A stretch of DNA of 64,000 nucleotides from JAJDAT01 sp964344185 (GTDB lineage Bacteria; Nitrospinota; Nitrospinia; Nitrospinales; JAJDAT01): positions 1 through 64,000 of the forward strand of contig CAYFMN010000021.1 in the NCBI GenBank assembly GCA_964344185.1. The letters run 5' to 3'. The position numbers and the translations under genes were made by a program. Position 1 is the first letter of the stretch; every line of letters starts with the position of its first letter. Positions 17,060-25,576 of this stretch are shown here, one piece after another. Under the pieces are notes generated by a model that worked only from the letters and a program-made list of their open reading frames with translations, did not search any database and was not told the DNA's origin.

Positions 17060-18127
17060 TTAGAAAATTTGTTTAATTTCCTGAAGAAATTTTGAGTTTT
17101 CATCGGGGGTTCCAACAGTTACTCTTAAGCAGTTTTTCAGCTTTGGGTGGGAACTTAAATCTCGCAGTAAAATATCCTTTTTTGCTAATTTCTGAAATAT
17201 TTCTCCGCTATTTTGAGACGTTTTAAAAAGTAAGAAATTGGAGTCTGAGGGAAATACTTGAACTTCGCTTAATTGGGAGAGGGAATTAAATAATTGAGTC
17301 CTTTCTTGTATTATTAGATCAATTTGTTTTTGAATGAGATGAAATTGTTTTAGGGCTTCATTCGCTACCATTTGAGAGAATGAATTGGAGTTATAAGGTA
17401 GCCTGATTTTGTTAAGTTCTTCGATGATTAAAGGGCAGGCAGCTGCAAAACCAACTCTAAGAGAGGCCAATCCAATTTTAGAAAGGCTTCTTAAGATGAT
17501 TAAATTGTTGTTAGTGGTTAAGCGATCTTTAAAGGTTTTTCGCGAGAAATCAAAATAGGCTTCATCAAGAACGACAATTCCTTTAAATTCATTTAGTATT
17601 TTTTCGATTTCTTCGCTTGAAAAACAATTGCCGGTAGGGTTGTTGGGAAAGCTAAAAAAAACTACCTTCGTTTGATTTTGTTCGACTATTTCAAGAAGAG
17701 TTTCCGCCTTAAAATCCCATTGACCGTTAAGCGAAAAAGGGACCGGTTTAAGGGCCATACTTTTTGCAAGGATGGAATACATAGCAAAACTTGGATCGGG
17801 GAATGCCACTCCATCGCCAGGTCCGCAAAATACTTGCATTATTAATTGTAATAACTCATCTGAGCCATTGCCGACAATTAAGTTTTGCGAAGGAATATTG
17901 GCTATTTTTGAAATCGCCTCGCGTAGTTGCAGGCATCCTGGATCAGGATATCGGTTAAACTCGAAGTCTTTAAAGCTAGCAGAAATTAAGTCGAGAATTT
18001 CGGTCGGCAATTGAAATGGGTTTTCATTTGCGTGAAGCTTTATTTTGCAATCATAGTTGTCTACATGATATGCCTTTAACGACTTGACGTTTGGTCTGAC
18101 CAAGTTGGTTAAATCTATATTGGCCAT
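17060..18127 (-). CDS. hisC: Histidinol-phosphate aminotransferase
   Basis: 355 aa fold-type I PLP aminotransferase of the HisC type: HANENPF near the N-terminus, GNGSDELLQLI, FPNNPTGNCF, VLDEAYFDF and the PLP-lysine motif SLSKIGLASLRVGFA. It converts imidazole-acetol phosphate and glutamate to histidinol phosphate in histidine biosynthesis; related enzymes may also act on aromatic amino acids. The ATG overlaps the gmk stop by one base (TAATG), implying translational coupling. No other his genes are nearby. Confidence 0.92.
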   Translation of the reverse strand: MANIDLTNLVRPNVKSLKAYHVDNYDCKIKLHANENPFQLPTEILDLISASFKDFEFNRYPDPGCLQLREAISKIANIPSQNLIVGNGSDELLQLIMQVFCGPGDGVAFPDPSFAMYSILAKSMALKPVPFSLNGQWDFKAETLLEIVEQNQTKVVFFSFPNNPTGNCFSSEEIEKILNEFKGIVVLDEAYFDFSRKTFKDRLTTNNNLIILRSLSKIGLASLRVGFAAACPLIIEELNKIRLPYNSNSFSQMVANEALKQFHLIQKQIDLIIQERTQLFNSLSQLSEVQVFPSDSNFLLFKTSQNSGEIFQKLAKKDILLRDLSSHPKLKNCLRVTVGTPDENSKFLQEIKQIF

Positions 18128-18759
18128 TAGGTTCCCTGAGAGTGGATAATAGACTCTAAATCGGTAGAGGTGGCAACGTAACGAAACACTTTTTGTTTTT
18201 CGGCTTGCATAATAGCGGAGAGCTTACAAACTGTATCTTCGACCTCAAAATTCGTAACTATATAATAGTAATTTTTATATTCGGCAATTTCTTTCTGAGC
18301 TACTTTCATTCGTTGTTCAATTTTTTCAGGAGTTTCGGTTGATCTTTTCGTTAATCGATTTTTCAATTCTTTTAGAGAAGGAGGAAGCAGAAAAATATAA
18401 ACGCCTTGAAACCCTTTTTTTCTTAGAATTTCTGCGCCTTGAACGTCAATTTCGATGATAACGTCGTAACCGTCGTTTTGTATCTTTTCGATTGAGTTTT
18501 TTGTTGTTCCATAATATTCGTTATGAACTTTGGCCCACTCTAAAAAGGCTTCCGCTTCGATTTTTTTCTTAAATTCTTTTTCCGATACAAAATAATAATC
18601 TTTACCATGGGCTTCTGTTGGTCTGGGAGCGCGGGTAGTGTGAGAAACCGAAATTTTTAAGTTAGCGAGTCGTTCCAGTAATATTTTACAAACAGTGGAC
18701 TTCCCGGTTCCGGAAGGGGCTGATATGATGTAAGGAATACCTTCTCGCTTTAACTGCAT
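18127..18759 (-). CDS. gmk: Guanylate kinase
   Basis: 210 aa. P-loop at 15-22 (PSGTGKST), TTRAPRPTEAHGKDYYF for GMP binding, VIIEIDVQGAE and FLLPPSLKELKNRL. It phosphorylates GMP to GDP with ATP. Standard length. Lies between yicC upstream and hisC downstream on the same strand; yicC-gmk adjacency is common in bacteria. Confidence 0.96.
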   Translation of the reverse strand: MQLKREGIPYIISAPSGTGKSTVCKILLERLANLKISVSHTTRAPRPTEAHGKDYYFVSEKEFKKKIEAEAFLEWAKVHNEYYGTTKNSIEKIQNDGYDVIIEIDVQGAEILRKKGFQGVYIFLLPPSLKELKNRLTKRSTETPEKIEQRMKVAQKEIAEYKNYYYIVTNFEVEDTVCKLSAIMQAEKQKVFRYVATSTDLESIIHSQGT

Positions 18760-18814
18760 AAGTTGGTTAATTAATATTCAAAGATTTTTGAAGTGAACTA
18801 TTGTAGAAAAAAAG

Positions 18815-19699
18815 CTACTCAATGTTTTGAAGTTGTTCTCTTATTTTTTCTAGAGCGCTTTTAATTTCAATGACTGCTTGGGATATCTCGAAATCGTTTG
18901 ATTTTGATCCAATTGTATTTGTTTCTCGGTTTATTTCCTGTACGATAAATTCTAATTTTCTGCCTATTGGGCCGTCTGCGTTTCCTGTTAATTCTAGGAA
19001 CTGTTTTAAATGACTGTCTAGCCGGGTTAACTCTTCAGAAATATCGGATCGGTCGGCTAAAATTGCAGTTTCTTGAATTAGTCTGGAGTCGTCTAATTCC
19101 AAACCGTCGCTTAAGGCCTTAATTCTTTCTTTCAGTTTTTCCCGGTATTCATTTAGAACCTGAGGTTGCCGTACTTTGATAATATCGGCATTTTTTCTAA
19201 TAAAATTAATTAGCGACTCGATGTCGCTTTTTAGAGTTTCTCCTTCAGCAACGCGCATTTGAGATAAACCCTCTAACGCTTTCTCGGTTCCTTCTAATAT
19301 TAAGTTTTCACATTTTTCGTCTAAGCTTGGAGATTCAAATTTAATAAACTCTTTAATTCCTAAAATTGAATTTACATCGATTTGACCTGTTAAGTTTAGA
19401 TTTTCTTTTATTTTTGATATTGCTTCAAAATATTGAGAAGCAAACTCTAAATCAGCGACTGCTTCTAATCGATTATTTTCTCCCGCACTTTTTTCGAGGG
19501 AAATGTGTATGTCAATGGAACCTCTAGCGCATTTTTCTTTTGCTAGTTTTTTAAGCGGTAATTCTAAAGGCGCAAGAAATTTTGGCAACTTGACGTGGAC
19601 ATCTATAAAGCGGTTATTTACAGATCGCGTTTCAACCTTGCAACTAAATTCATCGTTGGAAATTTCGGATCGCCCAAAACCGGTCATGCTTTTCAACAT
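18815..19699 (-). CDS. yicC: YicC/YloC family endoribonuclease
   Basis: 294 aa, typical family length. N-terminus MLKSMTGFGRSE and the conserved C-terminus GRKLEFIVQEINRETNTIGSKSND identify the family. Members are endoribonucleases with a role in sRNA/mRNA turnover and stationary-phase survival. It is 55 bases upstream of gmk and 16 bases downstream of the reductase gene, all on the minus strand. Confidence 0.93.
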   Translation of the reverse strand: MLKSMTGFGRSEISNDEFSCKVETRSVNNRFIDVHVKLPKFLAPLELPLKKLAKEKCARGSIDIHISLEKSAGENNRLEAVADLEFASQYFEAISKIKENLNLTGQIDVNSILGIKEFIKFESPSLDEKCENLILEGTEKALEGLSQMRVAEGETLKSDIESLINFIRKNADIIKVRQPQVLNEYREKLKERIKALSDGLELDDSRLIQETAILADRSDISEELTRLDSHLKQFLELTGNADGPIGRKLEFIVQEINRETNTIGSKSNDFEISQAVIEIKSALEKIREQLQNIE

Positions 19700-19715
19700 T
19701 CTTATTTTGCCTAGC

Positions 19716-21845
19716 TTAAGCGGAGCCGACGCGAATTCTTAGCGATTTATCCGTTTGAAGTTTGTTATAAGCTTTTTTACATTCAGCTACTAAAGAAGAA
19801 GCTTCTGTAATTTGATTTTCTGCCTTTGATTTATCGATAGACTGAGAACTTTCTAAGTAACGTTTTAAAATACCTGAAAATTCCTCAGATACGATTCCCG
19901 CATCAATTATCAAAGCTTGAAACTTTTCCAATGTTTCTTTAGGATCTTGGAAATCCATGCCTTCGGTAATCAATAAACCGTTGGCGGCGGCAATAATAGA
20001 CCGATTGGCATTTTCTAAAGCGCTGTTAAAATCATTTTTCTCAAGAGCAAGTTTTCCTTGAAAAACGCTTCTTTCAGCTGCGAGTATATTTTCAGAGATC
20101 ATATCGGTCAGCGGACCTGCGCATTCGCCTTGACCACGGTCTTCTAACGAATAGGTTTCAGAGCTTCCATAATCAATATAAGCTTGGGGATTTTCTTCAA
20201 TAGGGGCAAGACCTTTTAGAGAATCAAGCATCTTTGAAAAATAAGCTTTGCCTTTTCTATCAAAAAAATCGACAAAAGACTCCCCTTCCATTTTTTCTTT
20301 TTTATAAGCGTCGGATGTAATACGAACCGCTTCTGGAACATTTTTTGCCGGAATTTTAATGACGGAAGTTCCAAAGGTGACTTGATCTTCATTTACTCGG
20401 CCACCCATCATCACTTCATAGTGGGGAGCTAAAATTCCATTGATCTTTTTGGCCCCTCCATGAAATCCAATGGAGGCGATATGATGTTGACCGCAGGAGT
20501 TGGGGCAACCGCTCATTTTTACAGAAATACTGTCAAGTTCCTTAGAATCGGTATAGTTTTTTTCGAATTCTTCAGATAAAGCTGTCGCTAATCCTCGAGA
20601 AGCGGTGATTCCCAAGTTGCAAGTTTCGGAACCTGGGCAACAAGTAATATCTTTTAGTTCTTCAGTTCCCGCTTTATTCAAGCCTATTCTTTTTAATTCA
20701 CCATAAATAGCGCCCATAGCATTTTCCTTAACCCATGGGATCATAAGATTTTGGTTAACTGTGGTTACAATAACCCCAGCTGCATAATCGGAAGCGGCTT
20801 TACTGATAACTTTAGCTTTTTCACTTTCCAGATCTCCAAGGTGCAGCTTAATATGAACATTAAAGAAACCAGCTTGCTTTTGCGAATAAGTATTTCGATT
20901 TTTCCAATTGTGAAATTCTGGATCAGAATCAAAATCTGTATTAGGGGTAAAATTTGAAATAGCCGGAATAATATCGTCAGAGGGTTCGATATTTTCATAT
21001 TTTTTCCCCTCTAACGCCGCAAATTCTTCTTTATAATATTCTTTAACTTTATCGACTCCGTATTTGTCTAAAACAAATTTGAATCGGGCTTTATTTCTAT
21101 TTTTTCCATCGCCATATTTGTTGAAAACATTCACCAACGCTTCCGCTAACCGTAAAATCTGATTAGTTGGGATAAAATCAGTTAAAGGAACGGCGGCATG
21201 TGGAGAACTTCCTAAACCTCCTCCAAAGAGAATTTTAAAGCCGCGAACTTGCTTTCCATTTTCTTCTCGAATAACAGCGCTAAAACCAATGTCATGAATA
21301 GGAGCTATGCCGCAACCATTACATCCGCCAAAGCTGATTTTAAATTTTCTAGGTAAACTTTGCGTGGATGAATGACGCAATAAGTAACTAGAAACTGCGC
21401 GGGCGTAGGGCGAAACGTCGAAAGCTTCGTTTGCGCAGGTTCCTGACTTATGGCAAGCGGTTACATTTCTAACAGTGTTGCCGCAAGCTTCGCGAGTTGT
21501 GATTCCGCCTTCAGCTAAAAGCTCTAATCCCTCTGGAACTTTTTCTAAGTCTACAAAATGAAACTGAACGTCTTGACGGGTAGTTATATGCAAAATCCCA
21601 TTTGCGTATTTATCCCCAAAGTCCGCCAAACAATTAAGTTTTTCGCTAGTAATCTGACCCAATGGTAACTTTGTTCTAACCATTTGCACGTCGCCAGATT
21701 GTCTTTGGCCATAAATTCCTTGTTGTAAACGAAAGTGCTTAAATCCATTTTCGTCTATATTATCGCGACTGCGGCGTTCAACCTCAGCCGCGAAATCTTC
21801 GATTTCTTTCCGAACTTCTTGGGGTATATTTATCTTTGCGTCCAT
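19716..21845 (-). CDS. Ferredoxin-type siroheme nitrite/sulfite reductase with helical tail
   Basis: 709 aa. Two ferredoxin-like/siroheme repeats; the 4Fe-4S-siroheme ligands are C403-x5-C409 and C447-x3-C451 (CPNSCGQHH). The first half keeps HITTRQDVQFHF and FGGCNGCG. The family reduces nitrite or sulfite by six electrons in assimilation; sequence alone does not decide which. Residues ~585-709 form an extra helical region beginning GQGECAGPL, resembling the HEPN-like extension seen on some assimilatory reductases. A siroheme-synthesis enzyme is encoded at 34783-35448. It starts the minus-strand run that continues with yicC, gmk and hisC. Confidence 0.9.
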   Translation of the reverse strand: MDAKINIPQEVRKEIEDFAAEVERRSRDNIDENGFKHFRLQQGIYGQRQSGDVQMVRTKLPLGQITSEKLNCLADFGDKYANGILHITTRQDVQFHFVDLEKVPEGLELLAEGGITTREACGNTVRNVTACHKSGTCANEAFDVSPYARAVSSYLLRHSSTQSLPRKFKISFGGCNGCGIAPIHDIGFSAVIREENGKQVRGFKILFGGGLGSSPHAAVPLTDFIPTNQILRLAEALVNVFNKYGDGKNRNKARFKFVLDKYGVDKVKEYYKEEFAALEGKKYENIEPSDDIIPAISNFTPNTDFDSDPEFHNWKNRNTYSQKQAGFFNVHIKLHLGDLESEKAKVISKAASDYAAGVIVTTVNQNLMIPWVKENAMGAIYGELKRIGLNKAGTEELKDITCCPGSETCNLGITASRGLATALSEEFEKNYTDSKELDSISVKMSGCPNSCGQHHIASIGFHGGAKKINGILAPHYEVMMGGRVNEDQVTFGTSVIKIPAKNVPEAVRITSDAYKKEKMEGESFVDFFDRKGKAYFSKMLDSLKGLAPIEENPQAYIDYGSSETYSLEDRGQGECAGPLTDMISENILAAERSVFQGKLALEKNDFNSALENANRSIIAAANGLLITEGMDFQDPKETLEKFQALIIDAGIVSEEFSGILKRYLESSQSIDKSKAENQITEASSLVAECKKAYNKLQTDKSLRIRVGSA

Positions 21846-22071
21846 GAGGATATCTTCTCTAACAAAATTTCAAAATTCTTGAAAAATGGCGACTTTTTTA
21901 TTTGGTTTAAAACATTAACTAAAAATGATATGCAAGCCGCCCTGTGTTTAGCAAGTATATTATATAATAAAAAGCGGTATTTAACTATTTATTGTAACGG
22001 TGTTGGAAAGTAATTAAAACAATTAGTTATTATATCTTAAAACCCTTTAAATCCTATCGAGAATCAAATTT

Positions 22072-22815
22072 ATGCATGAATTCATATCGAATTCTTTGAA
22101 TTTAGTACAGTTATGGCTGTATGCAAATTTACTTTTGTATATGGCAGTTTTCGCGATGGCATTATTGATAAACTTCAATTTTAACGCAATTATGGTGGGA
22201 CTCATATACTTGCTTCCATTGATACCTCTTGGGATTGATTCTGAAAACGCTATTCGATTCTTGATCGTGTCGTTTCACAATACGGTTTTCGGAATTATTG
22301 AATTGGTTATTTTTACGATTACGATTCGGCAAGAAGATATAACATTTGATAAGCAATTTATTAAGCAATTATTTGGTCATACTTTACCAATTGCTATAGC
22401 TTTAATTGGGTTGTCATTTGTAGCAAGAGCTACAACGGTTCCTTTGCCCATATGGGAGTTTATAATAATTATATTTAGCTTCATGTTGGGATCGATTATG
22501 AGAGTATTAGCGGTTTATCAGATTGGGGCTGTCGCTTTCAAATTTGATATTGTTTTTAGAGATAAACAGCAACTAAAAACAGACCAATTTTACCGTTATT
22601 TAAGGCATCCATCCTACGCAGCTATGATGATCGTGATTTTCGCGTATGCTTTGGCGACTCATAATCTTATTTTAGGGGTTTTAGGAATGGTTTCAGGCTG
22701 GTTTGGGTTTCATTACCGTATTATTCATGAAGATAAAGCTCTTGAGGAACAATTTGGCCAGAAATATATTGATTACAAAGCTAAGACAGGAACATGGTTT
22801 CCAAAGGTTTTATGA
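22072..22815 (+). CDS. Isoprenylcysteine carboxyl methyltransferase-like membrane protein
   Basis: 247 aa with about six predicted membrane helices. The C-terminal half has the ICMT/PEMT-type SAM-binding signature: FYRYLRHPSYA and, after a helix, EDKALEEQFGQKYIDYKAKTGTWFP. Such bacterial enzymes methylate lipids, quinones or other small hydrophobic molecules; the substrate is not known. A single gene bordered downstream by an intergenic repeat element. Confidence 0.82.
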   Translation: MHEFISNSLNLVQLWLYANLLLYMAVFAMALLINFNFNAIMVGLIYLLPLIPLGIDSENAIRFLIVSFHNTVFGIIELVIFTITIRQEDITFDKQFIKQLFGHTLPIAIALIGLSFVARATTVPLPIWEFIIIIFSFMLGSIMRVLAVYQIGAVAFKFDIVFRDKQQLKTDQFYRYLRHPSYAAMMIVIFAYALATHNLILGVLGMVSGWFGFHYRIIHEDKALEEQFGQKYIDYKAKTGTWFPKVL

Positions 22816-22871
22816 TTTTGGTAATATTCGAAATATTAAATTTAAAGGAATCTTCTAATATCCGCAGTTAT

Positions 22872-22979
22872 TTAAGGGAACCTCTAAAAACTCAGATTTA
22901 TCAGGAGACTAATCCTTAAATTCAAGGGCTAGGCGATAGCAAACCGGTAAAAATGCCAATTATTAGAGATCCCCTTAAA
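22872..22979. repeat. Intergenic inverted-repeat element, copy 1
   Basis: About 108 bp with terminal inverted repeats (left TTAAGGGAACCTCTAA, right TTAGAGATCCCCTTAA) and an inner palindromic core whose right arm is AAGGGCTAGGCGATAGCAAA. It lies between convergent genes and ends directly at the stop codon of the membrane-protein gene at 22981. A further left-end-like fragment (TTAAAGGAATCTTCTAA) sits just upstream near 22842. Confidence 0.8.
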
Positions 22980-22980
22980 A

Positions 22981-23376
22981 TTATTCTTTGGGAAGTAATG
23001 TTTTCCAATAAGGAATGGAGTTATCGCCAACTTCCGTAGGTTGTTGGAAGTAATATCCCAAGACACATAGTAAAAATAAATATAGATAGCTTCCTACAAA
23101 GTAGTAAGCCGTTGCGTGTTTCTTTTGACCCTGATCCTTTTTTGACTTAGCTTTTTGTATTACACGGTAATAATTGGCGACAGAAGCTACCGCAATCATA
23201 AAAATCGGCTGGTAACTGAAAATTGCCATAAGAAACCCCATCGGAATAGAAAATAACCCCATTATAGGAATTCTTACAAAAACATTATCTAATAGGTCTT
23301 CCAATATATTGACTACAGCAAGATAAGAAACGAGAAAAAATAGTAGACTTAAACCGATTAAAGAAATTATTTCCAT
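22981..23376 (-). CDS. Small membrane protein, unknown function
   Basis: 131 aa with about four hydrophobic segments (~5-25, ~35-62 in two parts, and ~92-108) and a basic loop (AKSKKDQGQKKH) between the third and fourth. I do not recognise a family. The stop codon abuts repeat copy 1. It is divergent from yraN, 121 bases away. Confidence 0.6.
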   Translation of the reverse strand: MEIISLIGLSLLFFLVSYLAVVNILEDLLDNVFVRIPIMGLFSIPMGFLMAIFSYQPIFMIAVASVANYYRVIQKAKSKKDQGQKKHATAYYFVGSYLYLFLLCVLGYYFQQPTEVGDNSIPYWKTLLPKE

Positions 23377-23497
23377 GATTTAAATGTATTAAATATGAAC
23401 TTTAAACCTCAAAGATTTTTTATGAAAAACGGCTCTTTTTACCATATTCGCTAAACGGTTGTGAAGATTATTAGAAAAAGAGGGAGTCAAAATTAAA

Positions 23498-23878
23498 ATG
23501 ACTAGGCAAGGTTCTGTTGGTTTTGGAAAAGATGGAGAAGATGCGGCAGCGGCATTTCTTAAAAATAAGGGGTACCGGATTCTTGAAATGAACTTTCGAA
23601 CCAAAACTGGAGAAATTGATATTGTTGCCGAACACAAGAAGGTAGTTGCGTTTGTCGAAGTCAAAACCCGGTCAAACTTAAATTATGGTCGCCCAGAAAT
23701 GGCGGTCGATAAAGCGAAACAGTGCAAATTATTCCGTGTTGCTGAGTTGTTTTTGGCGAAATATAAAATTACGGAAAGGCCTAGTCGTTTCGATATAGTC
23801 GCTATTTCAGGAGATCCAAAACAGCCAGAGAATTGGGAATTTCAATTAACTCAAGATGCGTTTCGGAAGCGCTTGTAG
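23498..23878 (+). CDS. yraN: YraN/UPF0102 family protein
   Basis: 126 aa of the UPF0102 endonuclease-like family: G(K)DGEDAAAAFLKNKGYRIL, NFRTKTGEIDIVAE with the conserved GEIDIV, and VAFVEVKTRS. The E-x9-D-x-E-V-K arrangement is the restriction-endonuclease-like core. Its physiological role is unsettled. Full length, with repeat copy 2 beginning about 90 bases after the stop. Confidence 0.93.
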   Translation: MTRQGSVGFGKDGEDAAAAFLKNKGYRILEMNFRTKTGEIDIVAEHKKVVAFVEVKTRSNLNYGRPEMAVDKAKQCKLFRVAELFLAKYKITERPSRFDIVAISGDPKQPENWEFQLTQDAFRKRL

Positions 23879-23969
23879 ATTGGGCGTTAAGAAAAGCAAT
23901 TTTAGGCGCTTTAAATCATGTTAAAAATGGGAGTTGATAATCAACAAAACTTGTAGTTAAAGGCTTTAT

Positions 23970-24077
23970 TTAAAGGAACCTCTAAAAATTAAGATTTGCA
24001 AAGAGACTAGCCCTAATCATCAAGGGCTAGTCGATAGCAAACTAGTAAAAATATGAATTATTAGAGGTCCTCTTTAA
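23970..24077. repeat. Intergenic inverted-repeat element, copy 2
   Basis: About 108 bp: left end TTAAAGGAACCTCTAA, right end TTAGAGGTCCTCTTTAA, with inner stem GACTAGCCCT / AGGGCTAGTC around a short loop, then CGATAGCAAACTAGTAAAAAT. It lies in the 368-base space between yraN and the Nfu gene; the remainder of that space holds nothing recognisable apart from AT-rich sequence before the GTG start. Confidence 0.82.
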
Positions 24078-24246
24078 GTTATTTATTTAAAAATAAATGT
24101 TTAATAATTGTTCTAAGTGAGACCTTTTCCTCAAAATGTTACAATTAAGTCCGTGATTTTATGTTTTTTCTGAATTTTAAGATCGTTATTTTTCAACGAT
24201 TCATTTATCGAAATAAATTTGATTCGAGATTTAAGGAGTTCGATCA

Positions 24247-25074
24247 GTGTCCATCATAAAGAAATTAAGAAATATGTTTTCAAGCAATACAGATAAGGCG
24301 CCGGAAAATAAACCGGAAACGTCTTCAGTCAGCATGAGACCTCCAATGGATGAGGTTGTAGCCGTAGAAGAGCCTCCTGCGATTAGTTCCGAGGAAAAGC
24401 CATTCAAAGAACCTGAGCCAATTAAAAGAACCGTAATTCAACCGCCAATTATTGCGTCGACAGCGCAAAAAGAAGTTAATCAAACGGATAAAATTTTGAT
24501 TAAAGCGGAACCTACTTTAGCTGGCGATCAATGTAAATTTATGATTAACCGGGATTTGATGGAAGGTAACTCTTGGTATTTTGAAAATTTTGAGAGCGCC
24601 GAGGGGTCGCCATTGGCTGAAAGCTTATTTAGCGTTGATGGCGTGGAATCAATATTGGTTCAAGAGTCCACTGTGACGGTTACCCGGGTTAATAAAGGAC
24701 CTGGAGATTGGTTGCCAATGGCTAAAGAAGTTGGCGCCGCAATTCGGGAAAAATTGGAAGCCAAGGATAGTTTGATTTCTCAAACTATTTTGGATTCGAT
24801 TCCTTCCGAAGAAGAAGTTCGGGAAAGAATCCAAGAGGTTATAGATAAAGAAGTTAATCCGGGAGTGGCTGGTCATGGCGGCAATATCCAATTAACTAAT
24901 GTTAAAGGAAATACGGTTACCATTCTTATGGGAGGCGGCTGCCAGGGTTGTAGCGCCGCTGATATGACTTTGAAAATGGGGATTCATGGAGCGTTTCGTA
25001 AAGCTTTGCCAACGGTAGGCGCCATCTTAGATGAAACGGACCATAAAGCTGGTTTAAATCCTTTTTACTCTTAA
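24247..25074 (+). CDS. Nfu/NifU C-terminal-type Fe-S scaffold protein
   Basis: 275 aa, GTG start with AAGGAG about 8 bases upstream. Residues 1-90 are a Pro/Glu-rich, probably disordered extension. Residues ~93-172 form an Nfu N-terminal domain (KFMINRDLMEG, SPLAESLFSVDGVESILVQ, VTRVNKGPGDWLPM). Residues ~195-260 are the NifU C-terminal domain with CxxC in GGGCQGCSAAD. The pair of Cys assembles and donates 4Fe-4S clusters as a dimer. The long acidic leader is unusual relative to compact Nfu proteins. Confidence 0.9.
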   Translation: MSIIKKLRNMFSSNTDKAPENKPETSSVSMRPPMDEVVAVEEPPAISSEEKPFKEPEPIKRTVIQPPIIASTAQKEVNQTDKILIKAEPTLAGDQCKFMINRDLMEGNSWYFENFESAEGSPLAESLFSVDGVESILVQESTVTVTRVNKGPGDWLPMAKEVGAAIREKLEAKDSLISQTILDSIPSEEEVRERIQEVIDKEVNPGVAGHGGNIQLTNVKGNTVTILMGGGCQGCSAADMTLKMGIHGAFRKALPTVGAILDETDHKAGLNPFYS

Positions 25075-25108
25075 TAGTTAATTTTATCTGTCGAGTATTT
25101 TATAAATT

Positions 25109-25453
25109 ATGCCAAAGCTAAAATCATTCAATATAAAAATAGAAACTGGAGACACGGGAATAGAAGAGCCAGTCCAGTTTAGCGTTAATGGGTTTAAAGT
25201 TCCTTTAGATAATGTAAAGGGTTCTCCGCAACCTGGTGAGATGATGGAAGGCGGATATGAAATCAATAGTTTTCCACATAGTTTGACGTTAGTTGGTCCT
25301 GATAAGGGGAAGTGGAACATTAAAAAAATGTGCGTTGAGTATCATTTGGAAAGTGAAGAGCCTTATTCGGTAACTTTTGGAGAAATTACCCTGGACGAAA
25401 CTAACGAAGCAAATATTTGGCAAGATCCTCCCTTGCCGACTTTTGACGTTTAG
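25109..25453 (+). CDS. Conserved-looking small protein, unknown function
   Basis: 114 aa, acidic, all-beta appearance (IKIETGDTG, FSVNGFKVPL, YEINSFPHSLTLVGP, YSVTFGEITL). A single Cys (KKMCVEYH) and no membrane segment. It starts 34 bases after the Nfu gene on the same strand, so it may share its transcript and have a link to Fe-S metabolism, which is inference only. Its stop codon is embedded in TTTAGAGATT, which can pair with the left end of repeat copy 3. Confidence 0.65.
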   Translation: MPKLKSFNIKIETGDTGIEEPVQFSVNGFKVPLDNVKGSPQPGEMMEGGYEINSFPHSLTLVGPDKGKWNIKKMCVEYHLESEEPYSVTFGEITLDETNEANIWQDPPLPTFDV

Positions 25454-25466
25454 AGATTGTATTATA

Positions 25467-25571
25467 TTAAAAGAATCTCTAACAAATCAGATTTGCCAGC
25501 CTAGCCCTTAAACTCAAGGGCTAGGCGATAGAAAACCAGTAAAAATGCCAGTTCTTAGAGGTCTCCTAAAA
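25467..25571. repeat. Intergenic inverted-repeat element, copy 3
   Basis: About 105 bp between two convergent genes. Left end TTAAAAGAATCTCTAA, right end TTAGAGGTCTCCTAAAA; inner perfect 9-bp stem CTAGCCCTT-AAACTC-AAGGGCTAG followed by GCGATAG. The left end also pairs perfectly (9 bp) with TTAGAGATT at 25451-25459. Confidence 0.82.
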
Positions 25572-25576
25572 CGTTT

